Below, piece by piece: positions 53,321-63,850 of a stretch of 64,000 bases of DNA (its first letter is position 1; every line of letters starts with the position of its first letter). The stretch covers positions 60,623,975-60,687,974 of the forward strand of contig CM070877.1 of the NCBI GenBank assembly GCA_036365515.1, read 5' to 3'. Below the pieces are notes generated by a model that worked only from the letters and a program-made list of their open reading frames with translations, had not been told where the DNA came from and did no database searches. The translations under genes were made by a program, and so were the position numbers. This DNA comes from Torymus aiolomorphi. Lineage: Eukaryota; Arthropoda; Insecta; Hymenoptera; Torymidae.

Positions 53321-56300
53321 TTGTTTTTGACTTTTTTAGCGAGTTCCGAGTCCCATTCGTCACCACAGGTAGGCGGCGGCGTTTATAGCAGCAACAGCAG
53401 CAGCAGCAGCGGCAGTGTCGTGGCGGTCAGCCCCGAGTCCGAGAACAATGAAGTTATACAGCCCGTCGCCGAGCGCTTCATCGTTGCAGCCGAGGGTCAA
53501 CAGTACCTACGACGGTTTGGCGTCCAAGGGCGCACGATTAGTTTTAGAATAGGTGAACCGCGCGAGGGAGAAAATGTTGTATTATGGATGGAAGCGGCGG
53601 TTAGCGATATCCATAACTACATAACCGAGCATGTTCCGGGTAATAATTTAATCAGTGTGAGGGTGGGATGCGAGCGGTTCGCGCAAGGTCCCGCGGGGCT
53701 CTCGTTCAGGCCTATAGAAAATTTCACCGTCGCTGATTTATGGAATCTAATTAGTTCCATATGTCAGAGTAATGAGATTATAGGCATTGACGACACGTTC
53801 ATTTTACAGGCTTATTACGTTGAAATGCCCGTTGGTGCAGGTAGAATACGCGGCAAAACAGCTCTGACGGCGTCCAGTCTTCAAAAGCGCTCAATAGTGT
53901 CTATACAAAATGACGGTGATAATCTCTGTTTACCGCGTGCGCTCGTAGTGGCGAAAGCGCACTTGGCGCTCAAGGGGCGGGATTGCGTGGAGGCGCGCAA
54001 AGAGTGGAAAAACATACGCGATTCACGGCGCACCCTGCAGAAACAACGCGCGGAAACACTCGTGGGTGACGCTGGTGTGTTTTTACCACGCGAGGGTTGC
54101 GGGTTTCGCGAGCTGTTAGCGTTTCAAAATTTTTTTGTCGCGTCGGGAATCGCGATCGTTGTTTTCGAAATTGAAAATTTTGGTAATGGCGATGCGCCGC
54201 TTTTCGATGGCCGAAACACGTTCGAAGAATTAAATACTCCTCTTTACGGTGTAATTTATTTAATTTTTGAAGAGCGTCGACGTCATTTCAACGTAATTAC
54301 GAATTTATTCGCGGCGGCTGATGCTCGTTTTTTTTGCTCTTATTGCAACAAAGGGTATCGCTGTGTCGACCAGCACGCTTGTTCGCGTACTTGTCAATGT
54401 TGTTTCGTAAGTCCGCCCTGCAGGAGCGACGGCGTGGAAATGATCGAGTGTACAGACTGCGGGCGCAAATTCTTTGGCCACGGATGTTTTGCGAAACACA
54501 AGCAGGCGGGGTCGTACAAAAAAAATAATAAGAGAGTCTGCGACGTTGTGCGGCTGTGCGCGCACTGTTTAAAGATCGTGAATATTTTCAGACGACAACA
54601 CGTGTGCGGTGTCGGTTACTGTAAGCAATGCATGAAACACCATCCGTTTAACGATCAGTGCTTCATGCAGCCTATTATTGAAAACGACGCGAACGCGACT
54701 AAAAAATATTTGTATATTTTTTATGATTTTGAAACACGTCAGGGCACGCCGTACGCTCAAAACATACAGCTTCACGTGCCGAATCTCTGCGTCGCGCATC
54801 AGGTCTGTACCGACTGCATGGCTATCGACGATATAAAAATTATCTGCAACACATGCGGCGCGCGCGAGTTTGTTTTTACGCGGGATCCGGTGAGAGAGCT
54901 GTTAGGTTTGTGCATTCGGGTAAACACAGCTTTCGCGGAAATTATATGCATCGCCCACAATGCCAAAGCTTTTGACGCGCAATTTATTCTAAAAGAACAG
55001 GCCGAGAATCCCGAGTATAGTTCACCCAGTGTCATTTTGAACGGTCAAAATGTAACACTGCTCAAATATGGTCGCACCAAATTCATCGACAGCATAAATT
55101 ACTTTCAGATGAAATTAAGCGCGCTGCCCGTGACCTTTGGTTTGCCGGAGAGTGTTAAAAAGGGCTATTTCCCTGATCTGTTTAACACTCTCGCCGCTCG
55201 GGACTACATCGGTCCTCTACCACCCGTTGAGTTTTATGGCCCCGACTCGATGAGCGTAGCCGATCGCGAGGTTTTTCTTGCCTGGCACCGTGAAACGAGT
55301 CCGGACTATATATTCGACATGAAAAAGGAGATTGTCGAGTACTGTCAAATGGATGTAGAAATTCTCAGGCGGGCATGCATACAATTTCGGAAAATTTTTC
55401 TAGATGTGTCTGATACGGATCCGTTCGTATCAGCATGCACTATAGCGTCAGCGTGTTCGCACGTTTATAGAAAAAACTTTTTGACCGCGAATACCATCGG
55501 CATAATACCGCCCAACGGTTACAGACGCGCCGACAGGCATTCTCAAAAATCTATAGAGTGGCTACTCTGTTGCGAGCGTGAAATCGGCCGAGAGATCGTA
55601 CACGCGGGGCGCGCGCGCGAGTTTCGTTTGTCGGAGGGCTATTTAGTGGATGGCTACCTGCCACCAGCCGCCACCGTCGCCGCGCCGGACAAAGGAATTG
55701 TTTTCGAATTTCAAGGTTGCTATTGGCACGGCTGCCCGCGGTGTTTTCCAAATATGCGCGATTCGACAAAAACCCGTTTCAATCAAACTTTTGCGCAAGC
55801 TTACGAGAGCACTTGTGAAAAAATTATACACATGAGGAGAGCCGGTTACGAAGTGCGCGAGATGTGGGAATGCGATTTTGAGCGGTTAAAAGAGCAGCAG
55901 CAACCAGATATCGCGCGTTACATCGGCAATCATCCGATAATGTGTAAAATCACGCTTGACCCGCGCGACGCGTTTTACGGTGGTCGCACGGAGAATATCG
56001 TCACCTCTTACAGAGTCGCCGCGGACGAAGAGATCAAATATACGGATATTTGCTCTCTTTACCCGAATATTTGTAAAAGAGGTCGTTTTCCAATTGGACA
56101 CCCGCCTATTTACAGCGGGGCGAATGTGCCGCTCTAACGACCGGTCAAAACAACAATCTCGAGAGCGTCGAGGGCCTGGTTAAATGTCGCGTGTTACCGC
56201 CGCGTGATTTATTACTGCCTGTGCTGCCTGTAAAAATGCACAATCGCCTTATTTTCGGGCTATGCCGTTCTTGTTGCGCCGAATTACGCGAGGAGGACTG

Positions 56301-57380
56301 CAATCACGAAGAAGCGGAAGATCGTGAATTTACAGGCACATGGGTTGCGCGCGAGCTGCGCAAGGCGATAGAGTTGGGCTACAATATCACCGAGATTTAC
56401 GTGATATGGCAATTTGAGAGCACGCAGTACGACCAGCGCACGGGCGAGGGTGGTTTGTTCGCCAACTATGTAAATACTTTCCTTCGACTGAAACAGCAGG
56501 CCAGCGGGTGGCCGAGCTGGTGCGGCGACGACGCGTCGAAGCAGCGCTACATTGACGAGTACGAGCGCGACGAAGGGATCAAATTAGACGCTGATAAAAT
56601 TGAAAAAATCCCGGTTTGCGCTCGCTCGCCAAGTACTGCTTAAATTCACTCTGGGGCAAGTTTGGGCAGCGCTCTAATTTAAAGCAAACTGAAATTGTAA
56701 AAACGCGCGAAGACCTGCTGAAACTGTTAGCTGCGCCGGAAAAAGAGGTTTTCGATGTACTGCCAGTGAGCGAAAATCTCTTGTACGCGAATTGGTGCTA
56801 CGTAGACGACGCTGTAGAATCTGCCCGCGGCACATGTGTTGTATTAGCCGCGTACACGACGGCCCAGGCACGTCTAGAACTTTACAATTACATCGAAAAG
56901 CTCACAGCTGCGCGGGTTCTCTACATGGACACCGATTCGTGTATATTTAAATGCACACGTAATAATCCCGACGAATACAGGCCTGCTCTGGGTAGTTTAC
57001 TCGGCAATATGACCGACGAACTCAAGGTTTATGGCGAGGGCTCATTCATCACGGACTTTATCTCCGGGGGGCCAAAATTTTATGCCTTTCGAGCCTTTGT
57101 CCCTTCGAGCGGTGAGACTGTCGAGTGTTGCAAGGTGAAAGGCGTCTCGTTAAATAGTTCAAATTCGCGTAAAATTAATTTTGACAGCGTGGAGCGCTTG
57201 ATCGCTGCGTACTTTGAGGGTGACGTCGCACCTATCGTTCTCAATTACAATGCCATCAGACGCACGCGCACACACGAGGTCATCACGCGCGCCGAAAAAA
57301 AGTCCTGCTCTGTAGTGCTGAGGAAGCGAAGGTACTTTGCAAATGGTACTTCGCTCCCTTTCGGCTACAAAGCGGAATAG
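53321..57380 (+). pseudogene. PolB: protein-primed DNA polymerase B, frame-broken
   Basis: The first block (53321-56137) has an N-terminal region with DNLCLPRALV and then a Cys/His-rich zinc region (about residues 335-460). The 3'-5' exonuclease follows, with DFET near 467, HNAKAFD near 546 and the YCQMDV motif near 673. Polymerase motif A is DICSLYPNIC near 907. A stop at 56135-56137 ends this frame. The middle block continues in another frame (about 56150-56643), and the last block (from about 56616) has motif B KYCLNSLWGKFG and motif C YMDTDSCIF. So all catalytic motifs exist but in three frames. The frame lacks an early ATG and opens right after an acceptor-like TTTTTTAG at 53339, so the start may come from splicing. 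It would replicate the element. Confidence 0.9.
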
Positions 57381-57881
57381 TAATAATTTATATATTTGTA
57401 TGCGTCGTTGTTGTTGTAAAAATAAAATGTAAAAATATATATAACTAGTAAAATAAAAATATATTTATTCTTTTGTAAAAAAAAATTCATTCATTTCTCC
57501 TCGTCCCCCCAGCTGCTGCTGCTGCAGATAAAAAAAAAAGTTCTAATTGTTGTTGTATTTTAACCGGTTGAAAACGCGGTAATGTGCTCGTCCCGCGGCA
57601 ATGTGCTCGTCCCCGCGGCAATGTGCTCGTCCCGCGGCGAGGAGCTGGCCACCGCGGGCAAGCGTCCACCGCGATGATTCGCGCACCCCCGCGGTCGACC
57701 AGCGGCCCCCGTCCGCGCCGCCGCCGCCGCCGCCCCGCCGCCCCGCCGCTGACGCTAATGTTCTTTGGGGAGCGGCGTCTCGACTCTCCGCGCGCGTGAG
57801 TATTATAAAAACGTCGGACTGTCGAGTGGCCGTGGTACTCTTTGTCTTTCTCGTCGCGCGCGAGGTCCTCGTGAAAAAAAC
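57381..57881. other. spacer between polymerase and ATPase
   Basis: AT-rich with polyadenylation-like AATAAA (about 57421 and 57453), then an imperfect triplicate of AATGTGCTCGTCC(CC)GCGG at about 57580-57640. A C/G-rich stretch (57660-57780) follows. No supported gene. Confidence 0.5.
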
Positions 57882-58544
57882 ATGGACATTCGTTGGAAGC
57901 ATCCGTTTACCTGCTGCGTGTGCGGACCCACAGGCTGCGGGAAAACCCTGTTCGTGCAGCGCTTTCTCGCGCAGCTCCCGGCAATGTGCGATGCCAGCTT
58001 CCACCGTATATTATTTTATTACGCCGAATGGCAGGAGGCATACCGAACAGCCTTTAAGCCCCAGGCGCCCACAACCATCGAGTTTCGAGAGGGACTGCCC
58101 CAGGCAGTCGACTATTCACGGGACAATGACAAAAAAAAATTACTAATCCTAGACGATCTCATGCGCGAGTCTTCGAGCGATGTTATTTTGGATTTATTCA
58201 CGAAAGGCAGTCACCACAAAAATATAAGCGTCATATTCATCACGCAAAATGTTTTTCACAAAGGTAAGGCACAGCGCGACATAAGTTTAAATACCAAATA
58301 TCTCGTGCTGTTCAAAAACCCGCGCGACAAAGCACAGATACAACATCTGGCGCGACAAATTCACCCGGAGGACTCGCTTTTTTTACGCGACGCGTACGTC
58401 GATGCGACGCGCTTGCCGCATTCTTATCTCTTTATCGATCTCTCGCAGGACTGCCTGGACGCGTTTAGATTTCGTAGCAATATCTTTCCCGACGACCACG
58501 AGCCGCATTACGCGTACGTGCCAAAGCACCTTAAAACACGCTGA
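57882..58544 (+). CDS. DNA-packaging ATPase (FtsK/HerA-type, A32-like)
   Basis: 220 codons from the ATG at 57882 (MDIRWKHPFTCCVCGPTGCG). Walker A is GPTGCGKT at residues 15-22 and Walker B is KLLILDDLM at about 86-94. IFITQNVFHKGK follows as the sensor-like strand. The family pumps genome DNA into capsids in Polintons and related double jelly-roll viruses. An in-frame upstream extension to 57765 is open but has no homology signal, so the short start is preferred. The gene looks intact and is followed 33 nt later by the next start. Confidence 0.9.
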   Translation: MDIRWKHPFTCCVCGPTGCGKTLFVQRFLAQLPAMCDASFHRILFYYAEWQEAYRTAFKPQAPTTIEFREGLPQAVDYSRDNDKKKLLILDDLMRESSSDVILDLFTKGSHHKNISVIFITQNVFHKGKAQRDISLNTKYLVLFKNPRDKAQIQHLARQIHPEDSLFLRDAYVDATRLPHSYLFIDLSQDCLDAFRFRSNIFPDDHEPHYAYVPKHLKTR

Positions 58545-58577
58545 TCTCGCCAGCCGCGCGTCAGTTGGAAAAAAACT

Positions 58578-58994
58578 ATGGCAGCGGGCAGTCGCATCGG
58601 AGCCCAACGTCGGCGCCGCGGGATACAGCCGCGCGGTAATCATTTTTCCAAGAAAAATCTCGCACTCCTCGGTGCGCTCTGTCACGGCGATAAGAAACAT
58701 CGAGCGGCTATCGCGCGCACGGCCGACAAACCACTCGTCAAGTGCATATGCGAGTGCGCGTTGAACGTTTTACAAGGGGTCGTAAAATTGAGCGATACCG
58801 ACAAGAGGCGATTGCGCAGACATAAACACGCGCTTAGAAAGCTGAGTGACGCACGGGGAAACGGCGATTGGCGCACAAAGAAACGATCGATTGTTCAGAG
58901 TGGAGGATCATTTTTACCGCTCTTGCTCGCCCCGATACTCGGAACGCTAATCTCAAAAATATTTGGATCGGGTGGCGGCGCCGCCACGCGATAA
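58578..58994 (+). CDS. small basic protein with C-terminal hydrophobic helix (adenovirus core/minor protein-like)
   Basis: 138 codons from MAAGSRIGAQRRRRG. The N-terminal half is strongly basic. The C-terminal part reads SIVQSGGSFLPLLLAPILGT, then LISKIF, a Gly-rich turn followed by a membrane-active or hydrophobic helix. This pattern (Gln-x-Gly-Gly then a Leu/Ile/Pro helix near the C-terminus) recurs in Polinton small proteins thought to be virion components. The exact counterpart is uncertain. It ends one base before the next ATG, so the two genes are tightly packed. Confidence 0.55.
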   Translation: MAAGSRIGAQRRRRGIQPRGNHFSKKNLALLGALCHGDKKHRAAIARTADKPLVKCICECALNVLQGVVKLSDTDKRRLRRHKHALRKLSDARGNGDWRTKKRSIVQSGGSFLPLLLAPILGTLISKIFGSGGGAATR

Positions 58995-58995
58995 G

Positions 58996-59791
58996 ATGGA
59001 ACGGGCACGCAAGATGATACTCGTACCAGAGGACACGTTTCAAGCTGCGCAGCATGCGATGACGTCATCCACTCCGCCCGATACAACACAGCCAAAAGAG
59101 TCGGGGGGAGAAAAAAGTTTACAAACACAGGGTGATAATTTTTCACGATTAGACGCCGAAATGTACGAGGTTCTACGCTCAAAAACGGCACGCGATGATT
59201 ACGAAAAATGCCTAAATTATCTACAGATTTTACGTCGCTATCTTTTTTTCCGAGACAGCGAACGAGCGACGGAGCGCGAGACGAAGCGCGAAATCGACGA
59301 AATAGAGGAGGCGCTCGGACCACTCAGCGAGGAAGCTATACTCGAGAGCCTGCCAAAAATACACGCACCCAAAGCGCGCCGCATGCTGCACATCTGGAAA
59401 ACAAGAGTGCCAATCGCCTGAAATGGGACAATACAGGCACTGTGAGCATCGATGGCCGCGTCATACCTCGCACAAACATAACAGAGTTATTGCTCGACGC
59501 ACTGCAGAAAAAGAAAAAGACAGCGGCAGCAGCAGGAACAGAGGACGAAGCACCCGTTGGCCGCTACGAATTTGCGAAATTTCTCAAAGCGAGCGACACG
59601 CCCGCCGATTTGATCGGAAATCCAAAAGTTCTGAAAATAGGGCAAATACTAACAGCCAAACGACGCTTGCCAGCGCAGTCGTCTACAGCAGCAGCAGCAG
59701 CAGCAAACGACTCGACGCGCTCACCGATTCTCACCCGTAATAAAAAGACCGTCAGACAAGTGAAGAAAAACTGGCTCAAATTTGACCTGGC

Positions 59792-59795
<4 letters not shown>
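58996..59795 (+). pseudogene. conserved Polinton protein, frame-broken
   Basis: The first frame (58996-59421, MERARKMILVPEDTF) has DYEKCLNYLQILRRYLFF and LPKIHAPKARRML. The second frame (about 59405-59795) continues with RLKWDNTGTVSIDGRVIP and NITELLLDAL, then GRYEFAKFL, LIGNPK and a basic tail. Both parts look like halves of one protein that recurs in Polintons beside the small hydrophobic-tail protein. The halves are joined by a frame change near 59405-59420. The function of the family is not known to me. Confidence 0.65.

Positions 59796-59858
<63 letters not shown>
59794..59858. repeat. (GA)n microsatellite filling an intergenic spacer
   Basis: About 32 GA units run from the stop codon of the previous gene to the ATG of the integrase (59859), leaving no other sequence between the genes. 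Confidence 0.95.
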
Positions 59859-59863
<5 letters not shown>

Positions 59864-61007
59864 TTACGCAATGGCTTACGAAAAGCAGTACTACGATCTC
59901 GAGCACGAGGCGGGCTACGCGGGCGCGCGGAATCTCCTGCGTTTGAACGCAGCCAGCACAGAGGCGAAGAAGAAGAAAATTTACGACTGGCTGAGCAATC
60001 AAGACGCGTACACGCTTCATCACCCGATAAAAAGACGCTTTCCGCGACTCACCTACAACGTGAGCAACGTCGACGACGTGTGGGAGTGTGATTTACTGCA
60101 GCTCACATCGATAAAGGATTACAACGACGGACACTGCTACATCCTCGTAGTCGTCGATGTACTCGGCAAGTTTGCGTGGGTTGAACCATTGATGGATAAA
60201 ACGGCGCGCAATGTTGCCGACGCATTCGAGCGCATTATCGACAGAGCACAACCACGTTTACCCTTGTGCGTGCAAACCGATCGAGGCAAAGAATTTACCG
60301 GTGCAGCGTTTCAAAAACTTCTTGACCGACGGGGAATTGACTTTCGCGTCGCCAGGAATCCTGATATCAAGGCAGCAGTCGTCGAGCGCCTCAACAGGAC
60401 ACTGCGCGAGCGAATCTGGCGATATTTTTCCCACCAAAACACCAAACGATATATCGACGTTTTACAAAAAATTGTCCACGCGTACAATCATTCTCTACAC
60501 AGCGGCACCCGAATGCGACCCGCCGACGTTGACATCTACAACGCCGCGCAGGCGCGAGAAAACTTGACCAAGCGCGCGAGCTCCAATTATCGGTGGCGAC
60601 GACGGCAGCGCCACCACCACCACCACCACCGCGTCGGCGCGACACATGGTAAATTCAATGTGGGAGACCTCGTGCGCATCAGTCGAACAAAAAACACCTT
60701 CGAGCGCGGATACGAGAACAATTTCAGCGAGGAAATTTTTAAGATAGCGCGCGTATCGCGACGGCAAGGGCTGCACACGTACATTCTTCGGGACTTGAAC
60801 GACGAGATCATAGACGGCTTCTTTTACAAAGAGGAACTCGTACGCGTCGGGCGCGAGCGTCTGGCGCCCGATAAGAATTTCAAGATCGAACGCGTCGTGC
60901 GCGAGAGAGGGCGCGGCGCCAACAAGCAGCTGCTTGTCAAGTGGCTCGGCTATCCGGATAAATTTAATTCTTGGGTAAAAGCTAGTCAGCTTGAAAAAAT
61001 CGCGTAA
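59859..61007 (+). CDS. retroviral-type integrase with C-terminal chromodomain
   Basis: 382 codons from MAYAMAYEKQYYD. The RVE core carries the catalytic triad D78 (WECDLLQL), D141 (VQTDRGKEF) and E176 (VVERLNRTL) with the 35-residue D-E spacing. A basic segment with a His6 run (252-257) follows, then an SH3-like part (FNVGDLVRISR). A chromodomain at about 340-380 (FKIERVV, LLVKWLGYPDKFNSWV) probably tethers integration to modified histones. This integrase is the hallmark of Polintons and adintoviruses. The gene looks intact. Confidence 0.93.
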
Positions 61008-61024
61008 AAAGCAAGCAAGCAAGC

Positions 61025-61837
61025 ATGGACACGTACGAAGATTTTTACATGGTGCTGCCTAGCAACAGCAGTATGAATTACTTCCCGATAATAAAACTAG
61101 CTGCTTCACGACGCACTTACCGCGCGAGATCAAATTACACGGCGAATGGCTCGTCGGGCTGGTGGAAATACACGTGCCATGCAGAGTCATACATTTTCAA
61201 GAGGAGGACGCCTTCTACAAGTTTTCCACGTACGACGACGACGACGTGCAACTCGTGGAGGAAAAATATTGTAATATACCCGTTGGAATTTATGACTCAC
61301 TCTTTGAGCTGGCGGACGCGATAAACAGCTCGAATGAAACCTATCGGCATCAAATGCTCGAACCCGTTAAAACACGTCGCGGCTATTACGCGATAAGGCG
61401 CAAGTGCGACTGTGCACAGCTACACGAGACTTATTTCAACGAAAAAATGCGGCGTATATTTGGCTTCGATGACACTCCGGAGAACCAAAAAATACCTTTA
61501 CCACTCTAAACGACGAGGGCAAAGGGACATAGTCGCCGCGAGACCTGCATCGCTCTCTCGAGCAATTCCCGACCAGCTGTATGTTTACACAGACATATGC
61601 GAACCCTACACAGTGGGGGATACCCAAGCGGCACTCTTGCGCATAGTTTCCATGGATACGTTTAAATTCAGATATGGATGCAGCACTGTCCAGCGCTTCG
61701 CACCCGCTCACTACATACCGCTTCTCTATCACAATTTTAATAATGTTATTATAGATATAAGAGATCAGCACGGGCGGCGCATACCATTCGAGTATGGTAC
61801 GTTGACGGTGACGCTACACTTTAGGCGCAATCGCTAA
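61025..61837 (+). pseudogene. conserved Polinton protein (possible minor virion protein), frame-broken
   Basis: It starts MDTYEDFYMVLPSNSSMNYF. The sequence then changes frame near 61085 into a block (61102-61509) with LHGEWLVGLVEIHVPC, and again near 61495 into a C-terminal block with LYVYTDICEPYTVGDTQAAL and IPFEYGTLTVTLHFRR. These three signatures belong to one protein conserved in many Polintons. Its structural role is unproven to my knowledge. Two frame changes break it here. The last stop is followed at once by the next ATG. Confidence 0.7.
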
Positions 61838-61838
61838 C

Positions 61839-62351
61839 ATGGCACATTATACTCGCTATTACGACGAACAGATCGAGGGTGGCGTGAGAAACGTTTTTGC
61901 CGGCTCGCCATTTCAGAGGGGCCGAGGTGTAGGCGCGTGGCTAGGTGGCCTCTTTCGCCGCATTCTGCCATATGTCACGAGCGGCGCTAGGGCAGTGGGT
62001 AAGGAGACGCTGCGCGCAGGTAGAAAAGTTCTCGACGACATTGCCAACACAGGGAGCAGTTTCAAGGAGGCTGTAAAAACGAGGGCTCGTGAATCGGGTC
62101 GAAATCTCAAGCGTAAAGCGGCCGAGAAAATAGCAGAAGTTATGAAAGGTTCAGGCTATAAAACAACCAACCGAGTCAAACGTCGACGTCAGTCGCGAAA
62201 GTCACGCGGCCCCGTTCGCACCGTGCGCCCCAAACGCAAGAGGGCCATAAAAGTGCCAGCATCCGGCGGACGAAAATCGCGCAAAGGAGGTAGAAAAAAA
62301 CGCAAAACTCCGACGTTTCGAAGCGTTAGCGATATTTTCGGGCCAAAGTAA
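61839..62351 (+). CDS. basic core-like virion protein
   Basis: 170 codons from MAHYTRYYDEQIEGGVRNVF. After a Gly-rich N-terminal part with an amphipathic stretch (GAWLGGLFRRILPYVTSGAR), the protein becomes extremely basic, with KRRRQSRKSRGPV and many Lys/Arg/Ser, ending FRSVSDIFGPK. This resembles DNA-condensing core proteins and minor capsid precursors of adenovirus-like elements. It lies just before the capsid gene. It looks intact. Confidence 0.65.
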   Translation: MAHYTRYYDEQIEGGVRNVFAGSPFQRGRGVGAWLGGLFRRILPYVTSGARAVGKETLRAGRKVLDDIANTGSSFKEAVKTRARESGRNLKRKAAEKIAEVMKGSGYKTTNRVKRRRQSRKSRGPVRTVRPKRKRAIKVPASGGRKSRKGGRKKRKTPTFRSVSDIFGPK

Positions 62352-62368
62352 ATAGAAAAAAAAAGAAA

Positions 62369-63850
62369 ATGTCTTTCTTACACTCGCACTCGTCAGAGTG
62401 TATGTCGAGCGAGCTTGATCTTTTTACACTCCCCGCGACTCAAACTTCGATCGAAGGCAGCAGTTTTCTGAACTATAAGCCCGTGTCGTCGATCAGCGAT
62501 GAAGGCGACGCGCCGATCGAATTTGTCGTACCCAGCGCCAGCGAGCATTACATCGATCTCGCGCACACCATGCTGTACGTAAAGGCACAGATATTACCGA
62601 TCGCCGATCCCGACGTGAATTTAAAAGTTGCGCCCGTAAACAACCTTCTTCACTCAATGTTCAATCAAATCGATATTTTTCTCAATCAAAAACTTGTCTC
62701 GCCGCCAAACAACGCGTATCCCTACAGAGCTTACATCGAGTCGCTGTTGAGTTATTCACCGGCAGCCAAAGAGTCTCATCTGACGGCTAGCCTCTGGTAC
62801 GATGACACACCGGCTTGCTTCGAGGCGACCCCACAAAATCAAGGAGCGGGCTCTAACAAGAGCCTCGTCAATCGTCAAAACTATACGCTCGGCGGAAAGA
62901 CATTCGACATGATTGGCCATCTGCACTGCGACTTGTTTAATCAAGATAAAATGCTTATCAATGGTGTCGAAATGCGCGTGCGCCTAGTGCGGAGCAAAGA
63001 CGCCTTTTGTCTGATGGACAGCACAGACGATGGACAATTTGGCATAAGGATAAAAGAAGCTACGCTCATTATTCGTCGCGTGAAAATAAACCCCGGTATT
63101 TTAATCGCGCACGCCAATACTTTGGCCAAGGCAACTGCCAAGTATCCCATAACGCGCGTCGAAATCAAAACTTTCACGCTTCACGCCGGTATACACAGCG
63201 ACAGCATCGATAATGCAATTCTAGGCCAACTGCCGAAACGCGTAATCATCGGTTTCGTAGATAACCCTGATTAAAAAAAAATATTAAATCCTATTGGATC
63301 CTATTAAATTCCCTATATAGTCCATGTATTAAGTCAGTAAAAAATCCTCATTAAAGTCGATTCAACTAACAGCTTTTTAAAGGAATGAATGGGTTTTTTT
63401 AATCAGGGTAACAGAGCGTTCAACGGAAATCGGCGACTTAATCCTTTCAACTTTCAACACTTCGACATAAATTACCTCTCCCTCTACGTCGATGGTGTCC
63501 AAATTCCGAGCAAACCATTACAGCCACACTTTACCGGGAACAATGCCTCGTTTATCGAAGCCTTTCAAACACTCTACTCGGGCACCGGTATACATTTCCT
63601 CAACGAGGGCCTCGGCATAAACAGAGCCAATTATTCACAAGGCTATTTTCTCACAGCTTTCGATCTCACGCCCGACTTATCGGCTCACTGTCACACGCAC
63701 TGGAATCTCGTGCGGTCGGGTAGCGTGCGTATAGAAGTAGGCTTCGAAGTCGCGCCGACAACTACGATAAACTGTATTGTTTATGCCGAATACGATAACA
63801 TTCTCGAAATCGACTCCACTCGACAAATTTTATCGGATTTCAGTGCCTAA
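62369..63850 (+). pseudogene. major capsid protein (double jelly-roll), interrupted by a MITE
   Basis: The 5' frame (62369-63274) has MSSELDLFTLPATQTSIEGS, a Polinton capsid signature, and continues through the first jelly-roll. The 3' frame (63389-63850) has LNPFNFQHFDINYLSLYVDG, FDLTPDLSAH and SVRIEVGF, the second jelly-roll and C-terminus. The two parts are adjacent portions of one protein. Between them lies a 144-bp insert (63265-63408) with terminal inverted repeats and a TAA duplication, which brings in the stop codon. The protein would build the capsid shell. Confidence 0.88.
63265..63408. mobile_element. 144-bp MITE-like insert in the capsid gene
   Basis: It begins CCCTGATTAAAAAAA and ends with the exact reverse complement. 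TAA flanks both ends (63262-63264 and 63409-63411), as for PIF/Harbinger-type MITEs. It has no coding capacity. Its presence splits the capsid frame. Confidence 0.85.

Noticed and set aside
57584..58146. Plus-strand frames before and overlapping the ATPase start
   Set aside because: Pro/Arg-rich translations of GC-rich spacer. The real ATPase frame begins with the ATG at 57882.
60391..61022. Minus-strand frames across the integrase
   Set aside because: Antisense shadows of a clear plus-strand gene with catalytic motifs.
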